From an uncultured Prochlorococcus sp. (GTDB lineage: Bacteria > Cyanobacteriota > Cyanobacteriia > PCC-6307 > Cyanobiaceae), in assembly GCA_902564535.1 (NCBI GenBank), contig CACFBG010000001.1:144564-208563 (forward strand): 64,000 nucleotides of DNA, in the 5' to 3' direction. Positions within the stretch are counted from its first letter, which is position 1. Each line of letters opens with the position of its first letter. Below are positions 1 through 9,650 of this stretch, piece by piece. A model generated the notes under the pieces. That model had not been told where the DNA came from. It was given only the letters and a program-made list of their open reading frames with translations, and ran no database searches. Both the position numbers and the translations under genes were made by a program.

Positions 1-249
1 TTCTCCTATCGACTGCAAAACCTGAGATTCAATATCACGAAAAGCTGTTTCTCCTTCTTTTTCAAATATTTGTGAAATATTCAAGCCAATCAATTGTTCG
101 ATAACAGAATCAGTATCCACGAATCGATATGAAAGTGCCTTTGCCAAAAGTGGGCCAGTAGAGCTCTTACCACTACCCATCATTCCGACCAGATAAAGAT
201 TACGTCCACCAAGTATTTTGATAAGTTCATTTAGAGAAGGAGCAGTCAT
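1..249 (-). CDS. aroK: Shikimate kinase, partial (runs off the window start)
   Basis: Reverse-strand translation from 249: [52 protein letters not shown]..., with P-loop GMMGSGKSS and the shikimate kinase DTD motif. Confidence 0.88.
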   Translation of the reverse strand, partial: MTAPSLNELIKILGGRNLYLVGMMGSGKSSTGPLLAKALSYRFVDTDSVIEQLIGLNISQIFEKEGETAFRDIESQVLQSIGE

Positions 250-302
250 AAAGCCAAAAATGATTTGAGGTTTATTAAGATGTGTTGTAGATAAATCTTG
301 CC

Positions 303-1226
303 ATGACTGAATTCCAATCCCAGTTCAGTCATGGCCATGGCAAAGAGTGTGTGATCACACGAAGGGCATGCTTTTGCGCAAGTCATAGATATTGGCTGCC
401 AGAACTTTCTTCAGATGACAATGCAGCGAGATTTGGACCTTGTGCAATCGCTCCTGGGCATGGTCATAACTATGAGCTAATAGTTTCTATGGTTGGGAGG
501 TTAGATAACTGTGGAATGCTCTTAAACTTATCAGATGTCAAAAAAGCCATCCATAATGAAATAACTTCTCAATTGGATTTTCGCTTTCTTAATGAAACCT
601 GGGAAGAATTTAACATCAACAATCCAAAAGGATGCTTACCTACTACGGAAGCCCTTACACAAGTAATTTGGAATAGACTTAAATCTGAACTACCATTACT
701 TGCAATACGACTTTATGAACACCCTGCCCTATGGGCAGATTATCTAGGAGCTGGAATGGATTCTTATTTAAGTATTCGCAATCATTTTGCGGCAGCACAT
801 CGACTGGCAAAGCCAGAGCTTAGTCAAATAGAAAATGAAAAAATCTACGGAAAATGTGCGCGTCCAAATGGGCATGGTCACAATTATTTAGTAGATATAA
901 CTGTGCGTGGTGAAATTGATAAAAGGACAGGAATGGTTTGTGATCTTTCAGCCTTACAAAGGCTTGTTAATGACTTAGTTATTGAACCCTTTGATCATAC
1001 TTTTTTAAATAAAGATATAGAATATTTCCATACGTGTGTACCCACTGCAGAAAACATTGCTTTACATATTGCTGATCGTTTAGCCGCTCCAATCAAAGCA
1101 ATTGGTGCAAATTTGCATAAAGTAAGACTCCAGGAAAGTCCAAATAATGCCGCTGAAGTTTATGCAGAGAAACCACAACTGGGTGTTCTTACTTCCACAC
1201 TAGAAAAATCCATAGCTTCACAATAA
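303..1226 (+). CDS. Tandem-domain 6-pyruvoyl-tetrahydropterin synthase / 6-carboxytetrahydropterin synthase-like protein
   Basis: 307 aa with two PTPS-like repeats, each carrying C-x(4-5)-GHGHNY ([15 protein letters not shown] and [15 protein letters not shown]). Confidence 0.85.
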   Translation: MTEFQSQFSHGHGKECVITRRACFCASHRYWLPELSSDDNAARFGPCAIAPGHGHNYELIVSMVGRLDNCGMLLNLSDVKKAIHNEITSQLDFRFLNETWEEFNINNPKGCLPTTEALTQVIWNRLKSELPLLAIRLYEHPALWADYLGAGMDSYLSIRNHFAAAHRLAKPELSQIENEKIYGKCARPNGHGHNYLVDITVRGEIDKRTGMVCDLSALQRLVNDLVIEPFDHTFLNKDIEYFHTCVPTAENIALHIADRLAAPIKAIGANLHKVRLQESPNNAAEVYAEKPQLGVLTSTLEKSIASQ

Positions 1227-1233
1227 AATTATT

Positions 1234-1905
1234 TTGAATAAGCCATGGGTGCGACTAGTTCTTGCAATCAGTATTGATGGGCGTCTAGCAGAACAATCTG
1301 GAGGAGAAGCAAAAATTGGAGGTGAAGGTGATAGAAGTGTTTTAGAAGAAAGTCTTGCTTGGGCAGATGGCATGTTAGTTGGTGCAGGAACTATGAGAGC
1401 ACACAAAAATATTTGTTTAATTAAAAAGCCTGAACTAATTCAAAACCGTTTATCTCGAGGGAAAACAAAACAACCTATAGCAATAATAGTTAGCAATAAA
1501 ATATTATCTTCTCCTGAATGGCCATTATTTAATCAACCAATTCAAAGATGGATGCTAACCAAAGAAGAAAATCATCATCAAAATTTATACAAAAAAGAAT
1601 ATGATCGTATAATTTACCTCAAAGAAAGCTGGGATAAAACTTTATCTAGCCTTTACAAATATGGTATTTCAAAGATCGCATTATTAGGTGGTGCAATATT
1701 AGTCTCATCACTAATTAAAGAAGATCAAATAGATGAGCTACAGCTAACAATAAGCCCTAAAGTCTTGGGAGGAAAATATACATGGTTACCTTATGACCAC
1801 TATAATCTTCCAATAGATTTAACTACAGGAAAAGCTTGGTCACTTAACAATGTAAAAAAATTAATTAAAAACGAAGTTATGCTTAGCTATTACAGGAATC
1901 GTTAG
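1234..1905 (+). CDS. RibD C-terminal domain / DHFR-like pyrimidine or pteridine reductase
   Basis: TTG start; RPWVRLVLAISIDGRLA-type start, MLVGAGTMRAH, and LLGGAILVSSLIKEDQIDELQLTISPKVLGG are typical of RibD_C. Confidence 0.8.
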   Translation: MNKPWVRLVLAISIDGRLAEQSGGEAKIGGEGDRSVLEESLAWADGMLVGAGTMRAHKNICLIKKPELIQNRLSRGKTKQPIAIIVSNKILSSPEWPLFNQPIQRWMLTKEENHHQNLYKKEYDRIIYLKESWDKTLSSLYKYGISKIALLGGAILVSSLIKEDQIDELQLTISPKVLGGKYTWLPYDHYNLPIDLTTGKAWSLNNVKKLIKNEVMLSYYRNR

Positions 1906-1924
1906 AGATTTTTAATATAATGCT

Positions 1925-3097
1925 ATGAAAGATATTACAATTCGCTGGCACAAATCAACTGATGAAATTAAGGAGTATATATGGAAAGGTTTCATGAATA
2001 ACAAGAGTAATCCTTTTTTCGAATGGAGTTGGCTTAACCAATTAGAAAAGTCTCATAGCGTAGAGCCTAATACAGGTTGGCAACCATTACATATTTCTCT
2101 ATCGCGCAATGAAAATATAGTCGCAATCGCACCTTTATACCTTAAGGCACATAGCTATGGAGAGTTTATCTTTGATCAAAACTACTATCAACTTGCTTTA
2201 GATCTTGGACTTAAATACTATCCGAAACTCATAGGCATGAGTCCTCTAAGTCCTATAGAAGGATATCGTTTTCTTATTGCACCTAATGAGAATGAAATGG
2301 AAATAACTTTATTAATTATGAAAGCAATAGATAAGTTTGCGAAAAAAAATAATATTCTAAGCTGTAATTTTTTATATGTAGACTCAAATTGGGCAAAAAT
2401 CGCAGAACAAGCTAATTGCGCAAAATGGTTAAATAAGCATAGCATATGGCTAGCAGATGGTAAGCAAAATTTTTCTGATTATTTATCTAGTTTTAACGCA
2501 AATCAAAGGCGAAATATCAAGAGAGAGCGTAAATCATTAATAGATTCTGGCATGCATATTTCTACTTATACTGGAGATCAAATTACTGAGAGTTTGATGA
2601 TAGATATGCATGCTTTTTATGAATTACATTGTTCAAAATGGGGAGTATGGGGCAGCAAATATCTTTCAGAAAGCTTTTTCAAAGCACTAGCTAATTCTCA
2701 TCACAAAAAAAATTTGGTATTATTTAGTGCAAATAATGAAGATTCGAAACATCCTTTGGCAATGTCAATGTGTATCGCCAATGACAACAAGTTATGGGGA
2801 AGATATTGGGGAGCAACTGTAGAAATTAATTGTCTTCATTTTGAATTATGTTATTACTCACCAATATCCTGGGCTTTAAATCATGGAATAGAAAGCTTTG
2901 ATCCTGGTGCAGGAGGGAATCATAAGCTTCGTCGCGGTTTTCAGACTAAGGCTAATATTAGTCTCCATAGATGGTACAACCAAAAAATGGACTATCTCAT
3001 TAGAGAGTGGCTTCAACATTCAAATAAACTCGTTATAGAAGAAATTGAAGCAATAAATAATCAATTGCCATTTACAGCAAAAGCAACTTCCATATAA
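1925..3097 (+). CDS. GNAT-family / peptidogalycan biosynthesis-like acyltransferase (COG3146-type)
   Basis: NPFFEWSWLNQLEKS...GWQPLHISL start; RRNIKRERKSL and FDPGAGGNHKLRRGFQT motifs. Confidence 0.75.
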   Translation: MKDITIRWHKSTDEIKEYIWKGFMNNKSNPFFEWSWLNQLEKSHSVEPNTGWQPLHISLSRNENIVAIAPLYLKAHSYGEFIFDQNYYQLALDLGLKYYPKLIGMSPLSPIEGYRFLIAPNENEMEITLLIMKAIDKFAKKNNILSCNFLYVDSNWAKIAEQANCAKWLNKHSIWLADGKQNFSDYLSSFNANQRRNIKRERKSLIDSGMHISTYTGDQITESLMIDMHAFYELHCSKWGVWGSKYLSESFFKALANSHHKKNLVLFSANNEDSKHPLAMSMCIANDNKLWGRYWGATVEINCLHFELCYYSPISWALNHGIESFDPGAGGNHKLRRGFQTKANISLHRWYNQKMDYLIREWLQHSNKLVIEEIEAINNQLPFTAKATSI

Positions 3098-3112
3098 CAA
3101 ATTGATCAAATT

Positions 3113-3514
3113 ATGTGTTCAAATAATAGTAAAAATAAATTAACAAAATCATTGGAAATTCTGGACAATGAACTATCTAAACGTTTTATCCAGCTTGATC
3201 CCAAGGGTTATTTTTTAATCAAAATTGACTGGGAAACAAAAGAAATCCTAGTCGAACATTTTTCTAATGATCTAGATGAAGAAGGAAGGGCACTAGACCC
3301 TGAGACCGGGGAGCCAATAAAATGCAGTGGAGCTGTAAAGCGCAATCCAATCAATGTATTCAGAGGCAGGAGTGCCAAAGAGGTTGGTATAAAGCTCACA
3401 GAGAATGGGGATTGTAATCTTCTTAGCAGGCTTGAGCATGCTCTTTACCTAGGGAGAGAGCTTCAAAAAGCAGAAGCTTGTCTATTAAACGATGAAAAGT
3501 ATATTCAAGATTAA
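3113..3514 (+). CDS. DUF4346-family protein
   Basis: LDPKGYFLIKIDWETKEILVEHFSND...DPETGEPIKCSGAVKRNPINVFRGRSAKEVGIKL...LSRLEHALYLGRELQKAE resembles DUF4346. Confidence 0.7.
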   Translation: MCSNNSKNKLTKSLEILDNELSKRFIQLDPKGYFLIKIDWETKEILVEHFSNDLDEEGRALDPETGEPIKCSGAVKRNPINVFRGRSAKEVGIKLTENGDCNLLSRLEHALYLGRELQKAEACLLNDEKYIQD

Positions 3515-3674
3515 AATCAATTTAAAAAACGCCCGCTTGTCTCCTTTATCTGATCTAATAGATATAGAAACTTCAAATTACATGGGCATTATTTTTTATC
3601 TTGGTATTGTTGGCTCAGGACTTATTACAGCTTATGTAATTAATAAAATTCTTCGTAAGATTAAATTGATATGA
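3492..3674 (+). CDS. Small hypothetical membrane protein
   Basis: 60 aa ORF with one hydrophobic helix (IIFYLGIVGSGLITAYVI); overlaps the 3' end of the DUF4346 gene. Confidence 0.5.
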   Translation: MKSIFKIKINLKNARLSPLSDLIDIETSNYMGIIFYLGIVGSGLITAYVINKILRKIKLI

Positions 3675-3796
3675 ATTTTGAGATTGACAAGTCATTATAA
3701 GGTCATCAAAACAAAATTCGCTCTTCTGAGTTAGCATCGTTGATTTAAGATTAGTCAATATCAATAATCCTTAGACTTAGAATCTATCAATTTTAT

Positions 3797-4747
3797 ATGG
3801 CCTCCTCACGTCTTAAAAGTCGGAGAAACCAAGAGCAAGGGTCAAAATCATCAAGAATAGCCATCGCTATTCTTGCCACCATAGGTCTTGTAGATACAGG
3901 TTCTATAACCCTAGATCGATGGGGATTAATTGGATCTTTGTCTTGTCCTGGAGGCATGACAGGTTGTGACAAGGTTCTTAATAGCCCATGGGGAACGATA
4001 TTTGAAAATGAAACATTGATTATTCCATTATCATTTATAGGATTTCTAAGTTATTTAATTCTTTTATCAATGGCAATATTGCCATTGATTCTCAATAAAA
4101 ATTTAAATAAAAATAATATTACTAGAAATACTTGGTGGATTTTATTTTATAGTTCATGTGTAATGAGTGCTTTTAGCCTATTTCTAATAGGCTTAATGAT
4201 TTATAAAATTCAAGCTTTTTGTTTCTTTTGTATACTATCAGCAATTATATCAATCTTAATCCTATTTTTGTCAATATTAGGAGGAGCATGGGATAATTTG
4301 GAACAGTTATTTTTTAGAGGGATTTTGCTATCTCTTTCAATTCTCATAAGTAGTTTGATCTGGTCCTCAAATGTTGACCCTAGCCTTTCAATTGCCAATA
4401 ATTCTTCCAATGGGCTGCCGCCTCCTGTACTTTCTCAAAGTAATGTAGAAAAGATTGAATTTGCTAAGTTTTTAACTGCTAAGGATGTTGCTATGTATAG
4501 TGCATATTGGTGTCCTCATTGTCATGATCAAAAGGAACTTTTTGGTCGCAAAGCATATGAAAATTTAAATATCATTGAATGCGCAAAAGATGGTTACAAT
4601 AATCAAAGTGATTTTTGCGATAAAAAAGGAATAAATGTTTACCCATCTTGGGAAATTAATGGAGAAATCAATGAAGGAGTCAAGTCTTTGCAAGAATTAG
4701 CAGAGATAACCGGATATAAAAAGTTTTCAAATAATTTCCAAGATTAA
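3797..4747 (+). CDS. Vitamin K epoxide reductase (VKOR)-thioredoxin-like fusion, disulfide-bond formation
   Basis: Multi-TM domain with CFFC and a C-terminal thioredoxin-like AYWCPHCHDQKELFG. Confidence 0.88.
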   Translation: MASSRLKSRRNQEQGSKSSRIAIAILATIGLVDTGSITLDRWGLIGSLSCPGGMTGCDKVLNSPWGTIFENETLIIPLSFIGFLSYLILLSMAILPLILNKNLNKNNITRNTWWILFYSSCVMSAFSLFLIGLMIYKIQAFCFFCILSAIISILILFLSILGGAWDNLEQLFFRGILLSLSILISSLIWSSNVDPSLSIANNSSNGLPPPVLSQSNVEKIEFAKFLTAKDVAMYSAYWCPHCHDQKELFGRKAYENLNIIECAKDGYNNQSDFCDKKGINVYPSWEINGEINEGVKSLQELAEITGYKKFSNNFQD

Positions 4748-6420
4748 GTATTAACTGGTCTAGTTGATATCTCTTTGCCTAATCTCTGTTGAGAGTGACA
4801 TTGCCAATAAGGCAATGTCATTTGGAAATCATTCCTAAAATGGCCGCCCCTACTTTCTTTTCTAAATAAAGAGGCTTGAAGCATCAATTTGGTAGCAATT
4901 TGCCTATGATGTAAATCCAAAAGTAGATTTAAATCACGACTTGAATCATCATTTAAATCATATTTTATGCCAACACTATTTGATCGAACTAGCTCCAGCA
5001 AAGGTTGCTGTTCTATTTTAGATTCCAACTTTATAACTTGTTCTAAAGCATTTTGCATTCCTTTAAAACTTCTCTTTACGCCTGCTTCAGCCCAACACAA
5101 ATCGCGCAATTTTTTAATATCAATCATTAAGGAATTAGAGGTAATGTTATTTAATCTTAAGTCGCATTTTTTTGAAATTAGGGTGTAATTTTTGTTAAAA
5201 TTTTGATTATTTAAATTGTAATTAATGCTAGCCATCTGCTTTGCAAAGATAATACATTCCATCAATGAATTACTGGCTAATCTATTTGCTCCATGTAAGC
5301 CTGTTGAAGCGACTTCTCCAACAGCATATAAACCAGGCAAAGTCGTTGAAGCATCCAAATTAGTCGCAATCCCACCCATCCAATAATGAGCAGCAGGTGC
5401 AACAGGTATTGGCTTATTAAAAGGATCTAAACCCAATTCTCGACAATTTTTGATGATATGTGGAAATCTTGCTTCAAGTCTTTTGAATGGAATTGGACTT
5501 AAATCCAAGCCAAAGCTACTTACATTATTTTTCTTCATTGCATCTACTAATGCCTTACTAACTTGATCTCTAGAAGCAAGGTTGCCTCCTTTTAAATTTG
5601 CAATAGGACTATTGCCATATTGATCTATCAAAATGGCTCCCTCTCCTCTTAAAGCTTCGGAAAGCAAAAAACATGGTGCACCTTCTAGGTGTAATGCAGT
5701 GGGATGAAATTGAACAAATTCCAAATTCTCAATTGTTGCGCCCGCCTTCCAAGCCAAGGCAATACCTTCTCCACATGCTTGGGGTGGATTGGTCGTATTT
5801 GCAAATAAATGGCCTCCGCCACCTGTCGCCAAAACAACTGCTTTTGAGTAAATCCAAGTAAGACTTACACCCTTTAGAACTTGCACTCCTTGACATTTTT
5901 TATTGCTTACCAAAAGTTGAGTTACTCGCGTACCTCGCTGATGACAAATATTTGCTCTATTATTTACTTGATCTACAAGAACATTTGTTAAGGCTTTACC
6001 TGTACTATCTTTAACATGTAATACACGTCTAAAGCTATGGGCTGCCTCTAAGGTCCTAGCTAGATTCCCCGACGCATCTTTATCAAATTCCATCCCTAAT
6101 TGTTGAAGACTTTCTATAGCCTTAGGCGCCTGATTAACAAACATTCTGACCGCATCAGCATCACATAACCCTGCTCCAGCATTCAGAGTGTCTTTAATAT
6201 GACTATCTAAAGAATCATCTTCTCCAACTACTGCTGCCATTCCACCTTGGGCCCATCGACTTGAAGAAAGCCTTCCTTGATTCCCATTTAACAACAAAAC
6301 TTTTAGATGCGAGGGCAACTCTAAGCAAGTCATCAAACCTGCTGCTCCAGCCCCAACAACTACTACATCCCACATTTCTAAATCATTAGATCGGATAATG
6401 GAATGGGAACCTAAACTCAT
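4744..6420 (-). CDS. nadB: L-aspartate oxidase
   Basis: FAD-binding VVVGAGAAGLMTCLEL, SSRWAQGGMAAV, HPTAL, and AAHYWMGGIATNLDASTTLPGLYAVGEVASTGLHGANRLASNSLMECI. Confidence 0.95.
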   Translation of the reverse strand: MSLGSHSIIRSNDLEMWDVVVVGAGAAGLMTCLELPSHLKVLLLNGNQGRLSSSRWAQGGMAAVVGEDDSLDSHIKDTLNAGAGLCDADAVRMFVNQAPKAIESLQQLGMEFDKDASGNLARTLEAAHSFRRVLHVKDSTGKALTNVLVDQVNNRANICHQRGTRVTQLLVSNKKCQGVQVLKGVSLTWIYSKAVVLATGGGGHLFANTTNPPQACGEGIALAWKAGATIENLEFVQFHPTALHLEGAPCFLLSEALRGEGAILIDQYGNSPIANLKGGNLASRDQVSKALVDAMKKNNVSSFGLDLSPIPFKRLEARFPHIIKNCRELGLDPFNKPIPVAPAAHYWMGGIATNLDASTTLPGLYAVGEVASTGLHGANRLASNSLMECIIFAKQMASINYNLNNQNFNKNYTLISKKCDLRLNNITSNSLMIDIKKLRDLCWAEAGVKRSFKGMQNALEQVIKLESKIEQQPLLELVRSNSVGIKYDLNDDSSRDLNLLLDLHHRQIATKLMLQASLFRKESRGGHFRNDFQMTLPYWQCHSQQRLGKEISTRPVNT

Positions 6421-6430
6421 TTAGCGTTAT

Positions 6431-7207
6431 TTAAATCAATCCACTCAAGCGAGGTTGAAAAAAAGCTGTTACCAAAAAAAGACCATCAACCCACAAAGTT
6501 GTACTTAAAGCAGCACTCGCAACAATCCATATTGATCCATCTGAATCATCGAGTGTTGCTCTTTTTCTTAATCTATATGCAACAAATCCAATTAAAGTAG
6601 CTGCAATAATTAATAAGCAAATAGCCCTAAAATTAACAAGCTGGAGAGCAGTTAAATGCAAGATTTCTGGAGCGTCTTGCAAAGAAGCTTGAACCACATC
6701 AGGCCAATTTTTCATTACTCCAGTCAAAACCATCAACAAATCAGTTAATGCGGTGCCCAATAAACAAGCTACGTAAAAAACAGCTCCTAATCTCCATCGA
6801 GTAAATATTCCAATCAAGGCTATTGGGAGCGCAACCGCTTCAACGGGTATATGAAGGACAGGATATTCTCGCAACCATCCCCAATACAAGGAGCCTCCTA
6901 GCCAGCTTCCGCTAACTCCTACCAATAGAGACCCCACATTAAACCATCTATCTCCTCCTAGAAGCCCAAGCAATGCACCGGCAAGTACAATAAAAATGCT
7001 AAACAAACATGCTGAAAGAGGGTTAAAGTGAGCCCAAGGAGCTTGCAAAAAGACTGGTAGGACTACCAATGCTCCTGTAAAAAATTGCAGGGTGCTATCA
7101 GTAGATAAATATGGATCACCCAAAAATCCAACAGAATTGTCTCCTGAAGTCATTTCTGTCTTTATCATTGTTTTTTTGCTTGCCAAATCCGAATTGCTTA
7201 AGGACAC
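6431..7207 (-). CDS. DUF3120-like cyanobacterial membrane protein
   Basis: Multi-TM ORF; GGDRWFNVGSLLVGVSGSWLGGSLYWGWLREYPVLHIPVEA resembles the cyanobacterial DUF3120 family. Confidence 0.65.
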   Translation of the reverse strand: MSLSNSDLASKKTMIKTEMTSGDNSVGFLGDPYLSTDSTLQFFTGALVVLPVFLQAPWAHFNPLSACLFSIFIVLAGALLGLLGGDRWFNVGSLLVGVSGSWLGGSLYWGWLREYPVLHIPVEAVALPIALIGIFTRWRLGAVFYVACLLGTALTDLLMVLTGVMKNWPDVVQASLQDAPEILHLTALQLVNFRAICLLIIAATLIGFVAYRLRKRATLDDSDGSIWIVASAALSTTLWVDGLFLVTAFFQPRLSGLI

Positions 7208-7336
7208 TGCTTTTGTTGGCCAAATAAAGAAATCAATGCTCCTGCATCAATCAAATTTAATGAACCTTATAAGACTGTCATACCTGCTTTGAAATCAGTA
7301 TGAGAATTCTTTATTTGGCATAACGTCTTTATTGAA

Positions 7337-8209
7337 ATGGATCCAAGCATGAGTCACATTTTTGCTGACATTAAAATCATTCAAACATGCTGGGAATACT
7401 TTATTTTAGGCATTATTCAAGGAATCACCGAATTTCTTCCAATTAGCAGCACTGCGCATCTAAAAGTTTTACCAATACTTTTCGGATGGGATGATCCTGG
7501 TTTTTCTATATCAGCGGCAATTCAACTTGGAAGCATCATTGCGGTAATTATTTATTTTAGAGAGGATCTAAGAAAAATAATAAACGGAATAAGCCAAGCA
7601 TTCTATTTAGGTAATTGGAAAAGCTCCCATGCTCAGCTAGGGATAGGAATCATTCAAGGGACATTACCTATTTTATTCGCTGGGATAGGAATCAAACTTT
7701 TCTTGCCTAATTTTGATATTTCTCCTCTACGAAGCATTCCTTCAATATCTTTTTTCTCAATTATAATGGCCTTATTTTTAGCCTATGGAGAAAGAATAGG
7801 TAAACGTAGAAAAAACATTACTGATATCACAGGAAAAGATAGTCTTTTCATTGGCTTTGGACAAATGCTTGCCATTATTCCAGGGGTATCTAGATCTGGC
7901 ATTACTTTAACTACAGCATTAATTCATGGGTTCAAAAGGAAAGATGCTGCCAGATTCTCTTTCCTTCTAGGTATTCCAGCAATTTCCATTTCAGGGTTAG
8001 TAGAATTCAAAAAAGCATTTTCTACTGATTTATCAAGTGCATTCTTACCATTAACTATTGGAATAATAACTTCGGCATTCGTCTCTTGGATTGCAATTGA
8101 TTGGATTATTAAATACCTAGAAAAAAGTAATACTCAAATTTTTATCATGTATAGATTAATATTTGGCGTTACTTTAATAATATGGTGGCTAAACTTCCAA
8201 TATCATTAA
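7337..8209 (+). CDS. uppP: Undecaprenyl-diphosphatase (BacA/UppP)
   Basis: LGIIQGITEFLPISSTAHL and IIPGVSRSGITLTTAL motifs. Confidence 0.95.
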   Translation: MDPSMSHIFADIKIIQTCWEYFILGIIQGITEFLPISSTAHLKVLPILFGWDDPGFSISAAIQLGSIIAVIIYFREDLRKIINGISQAFYLGNWKSSHAQLGIGIIQGTLPILFAGIGIKLFLPNFDISPLRSIPSISFFSIIMALFLAYGERIGKRRKNITDITGKDSLFIGFGQMLAIIPGVSRSGITLTTALIHGFKRKDAARFSFLLGIPAISISGLVEFKKAFSTDLSSAFLPLTIGIITSAFVSWIAIDWIIKYLEKSNTQIFIMYRLIFGVTLIIWWLNFQYH

Positions 8210-8267
8210 ATCTAGTTCATGTAATATATGAATGTCATTTCTATCCAACTAATTTTATGTATGTTTC

Positions 8268-9626
8268 ATGAATAACACATATACACAAAAATATATAGCA
8301 CCTGCAATTATTGAATCAGTAGAGCCTAATTCGATTGGTGAAGAACTCGGCTTTGAACCGGGAGACAAATTATTACGAGTTAATGGAATACAGCCAAGGG
8401 ACTTAATTGATTATCGTTTGTTAATTGTTGAAGAAGTATTGAAACTTGAAATAATAGATCTTAATGGCAATATTCATCATATCAATATAGAAAAAGATCC
8501 TGATGAGGGACTTGGATTGATTTTTACAGAAGCTCTGTTTGATGGGCTAATGCAATGTAACAATAAATGTCCTTTTTGCTTTATAGATCAGCAACCTGGA
8601 GGCAAAAGAAAAAGTCTCTATCTTAAAGATGATGACTATAGATTGAGTTTTCTATATGGATCATATCTAACTCTGACAAATCTGACTAATGATGACTGGG
8701 AGAGAATAGAAAAACAAAGATTATCTCCCTTATTTGTATCAGTACATTCAACAAATCCAGTTCTTCGCAAAAAACTACTTAGAAATTCCCAAAGTGGTTC
8801 AATTATGCAGCAAATCAAATGGCTTGCTGAAAGAAAATTACAAATACATGCTCAAGTTGTTGTTTGTCCTGGCTTAAATGATGAAGAAAATTTAGAAGAA
8901 ACTCTCAATGATTTAGCTAGATATGGAACTGGAGAATGGCCCGCTGTTATTTCAACGGCGGTTGTACCCGTTGGATTAACTCGGTTTCGTCCAGATAATG
9001 ATGGTCTTAAAGCTGTAAATGAATTATGCGCAAGAAAAACTATCAATCAGGTTGAAGTCCTTCAAAGAAAATTCAAAGAAAATCTAGGATCTAACTTCGC
9101 TTGGTTATCCGATGAATGGTACTTAATAGCAGGGAAAGAACTTCCTGAAAAAATCTCTTATGAAAATTTTCCTCAACAAGAAAATGGCGTTGGTAGCATT
9201 AGAGCATTCTTAGCAGAGATGAATCACGCAACAAGAGTGCTTCCAAAAAAACTAATTAAGCCAAGAGAATGTAGCTGGGTCGTCGGGAAGCTTGTAGAAA
9301 AGGCCCTTCAGGAAGCCTGCCAAAGATTGAATGCGATAAAAGGGCTAACTTTGCATCTTCATGGCCTGGAAAGCCCTTACTGGGGGCAAGAAAAAATTGT
9401 TACTGGACTACTAACTGGTCAAGACCTAATTACTGGATTAAAAAATGCTGAACTAGGCGAACTATTACTCTTGCCTTCTGTGATGCTCAGACATGATCAA
9501 CCAATTTTTCTTGATGACATGCATCTGGAGCAAGTAGAAGATTGTTTAGGGGTATCGATCTGTATTGTGGATGGAGCAGATGAAATAGTATCTGCCGCGA
9601 TAGGAGATTGCGCACCAACTCTCTAA
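8268..9626 (+). CDS. PDZ plus radical-SAM-like plus DUF512 protein
   Basis: N-terminal PDZ-like domain (IIESVEPNSIGEELGFEPGDKLLRVNG), CNNKCPFCFIDQ cysteine motif, and a conserved C-terminal DUF512 region. Confidence 0.88.
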   Translation: MNNTYTQKYIAPAIIESVEPNSIGEELGFEPGDKLLRVNGIQPRDLIDYRLLIVEEVLKLEIIDLNGNIHHINIEKDPDEGLGLIFTEALFDGLMQCNNKCPFCFIDQQPGGKRKSLYLKDDDYRLSFLYGSYLTLTNLTNDDWERIEKQRLSPLFVSVHSTNPVLRKKLLRNSQSGSIMQQIKWLAERKLQIHAQVVVCPGLNDEENLEETLNDLARYGTGEWPAVISTAVVPVGLTRFRPDNDGLKAVNELCARKTINQVEVLQRKFKENLGSNFAWLSDEWYLIAGKELPEKISYENFPQQENGVGSIRAFLAEMNHATRVLPKKLIKPRECSWVVGKLVEKALQEACQRLNAIKGLTLHLHGLESPYWGQEKIVTGLLTGQDLITGLKNAELGELLLLPSVMLRHDQPIFLDDMHLEQVEDCLGVSICIVDGADEIVSAAIGDCAPTL

Positions 9627-9650
9627 AATAATTAAAATTTCTTATTTGCT

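Noticed and set aside
1218-1406. Short antisense ORFs (for example 1218..1406, 2218..2445, 8852..9046, 27006..27278, 51271..51627)
   Set aside because: Fully embedded opposite strong coding genes with no recognisable domains; treated as shadow ORFs.
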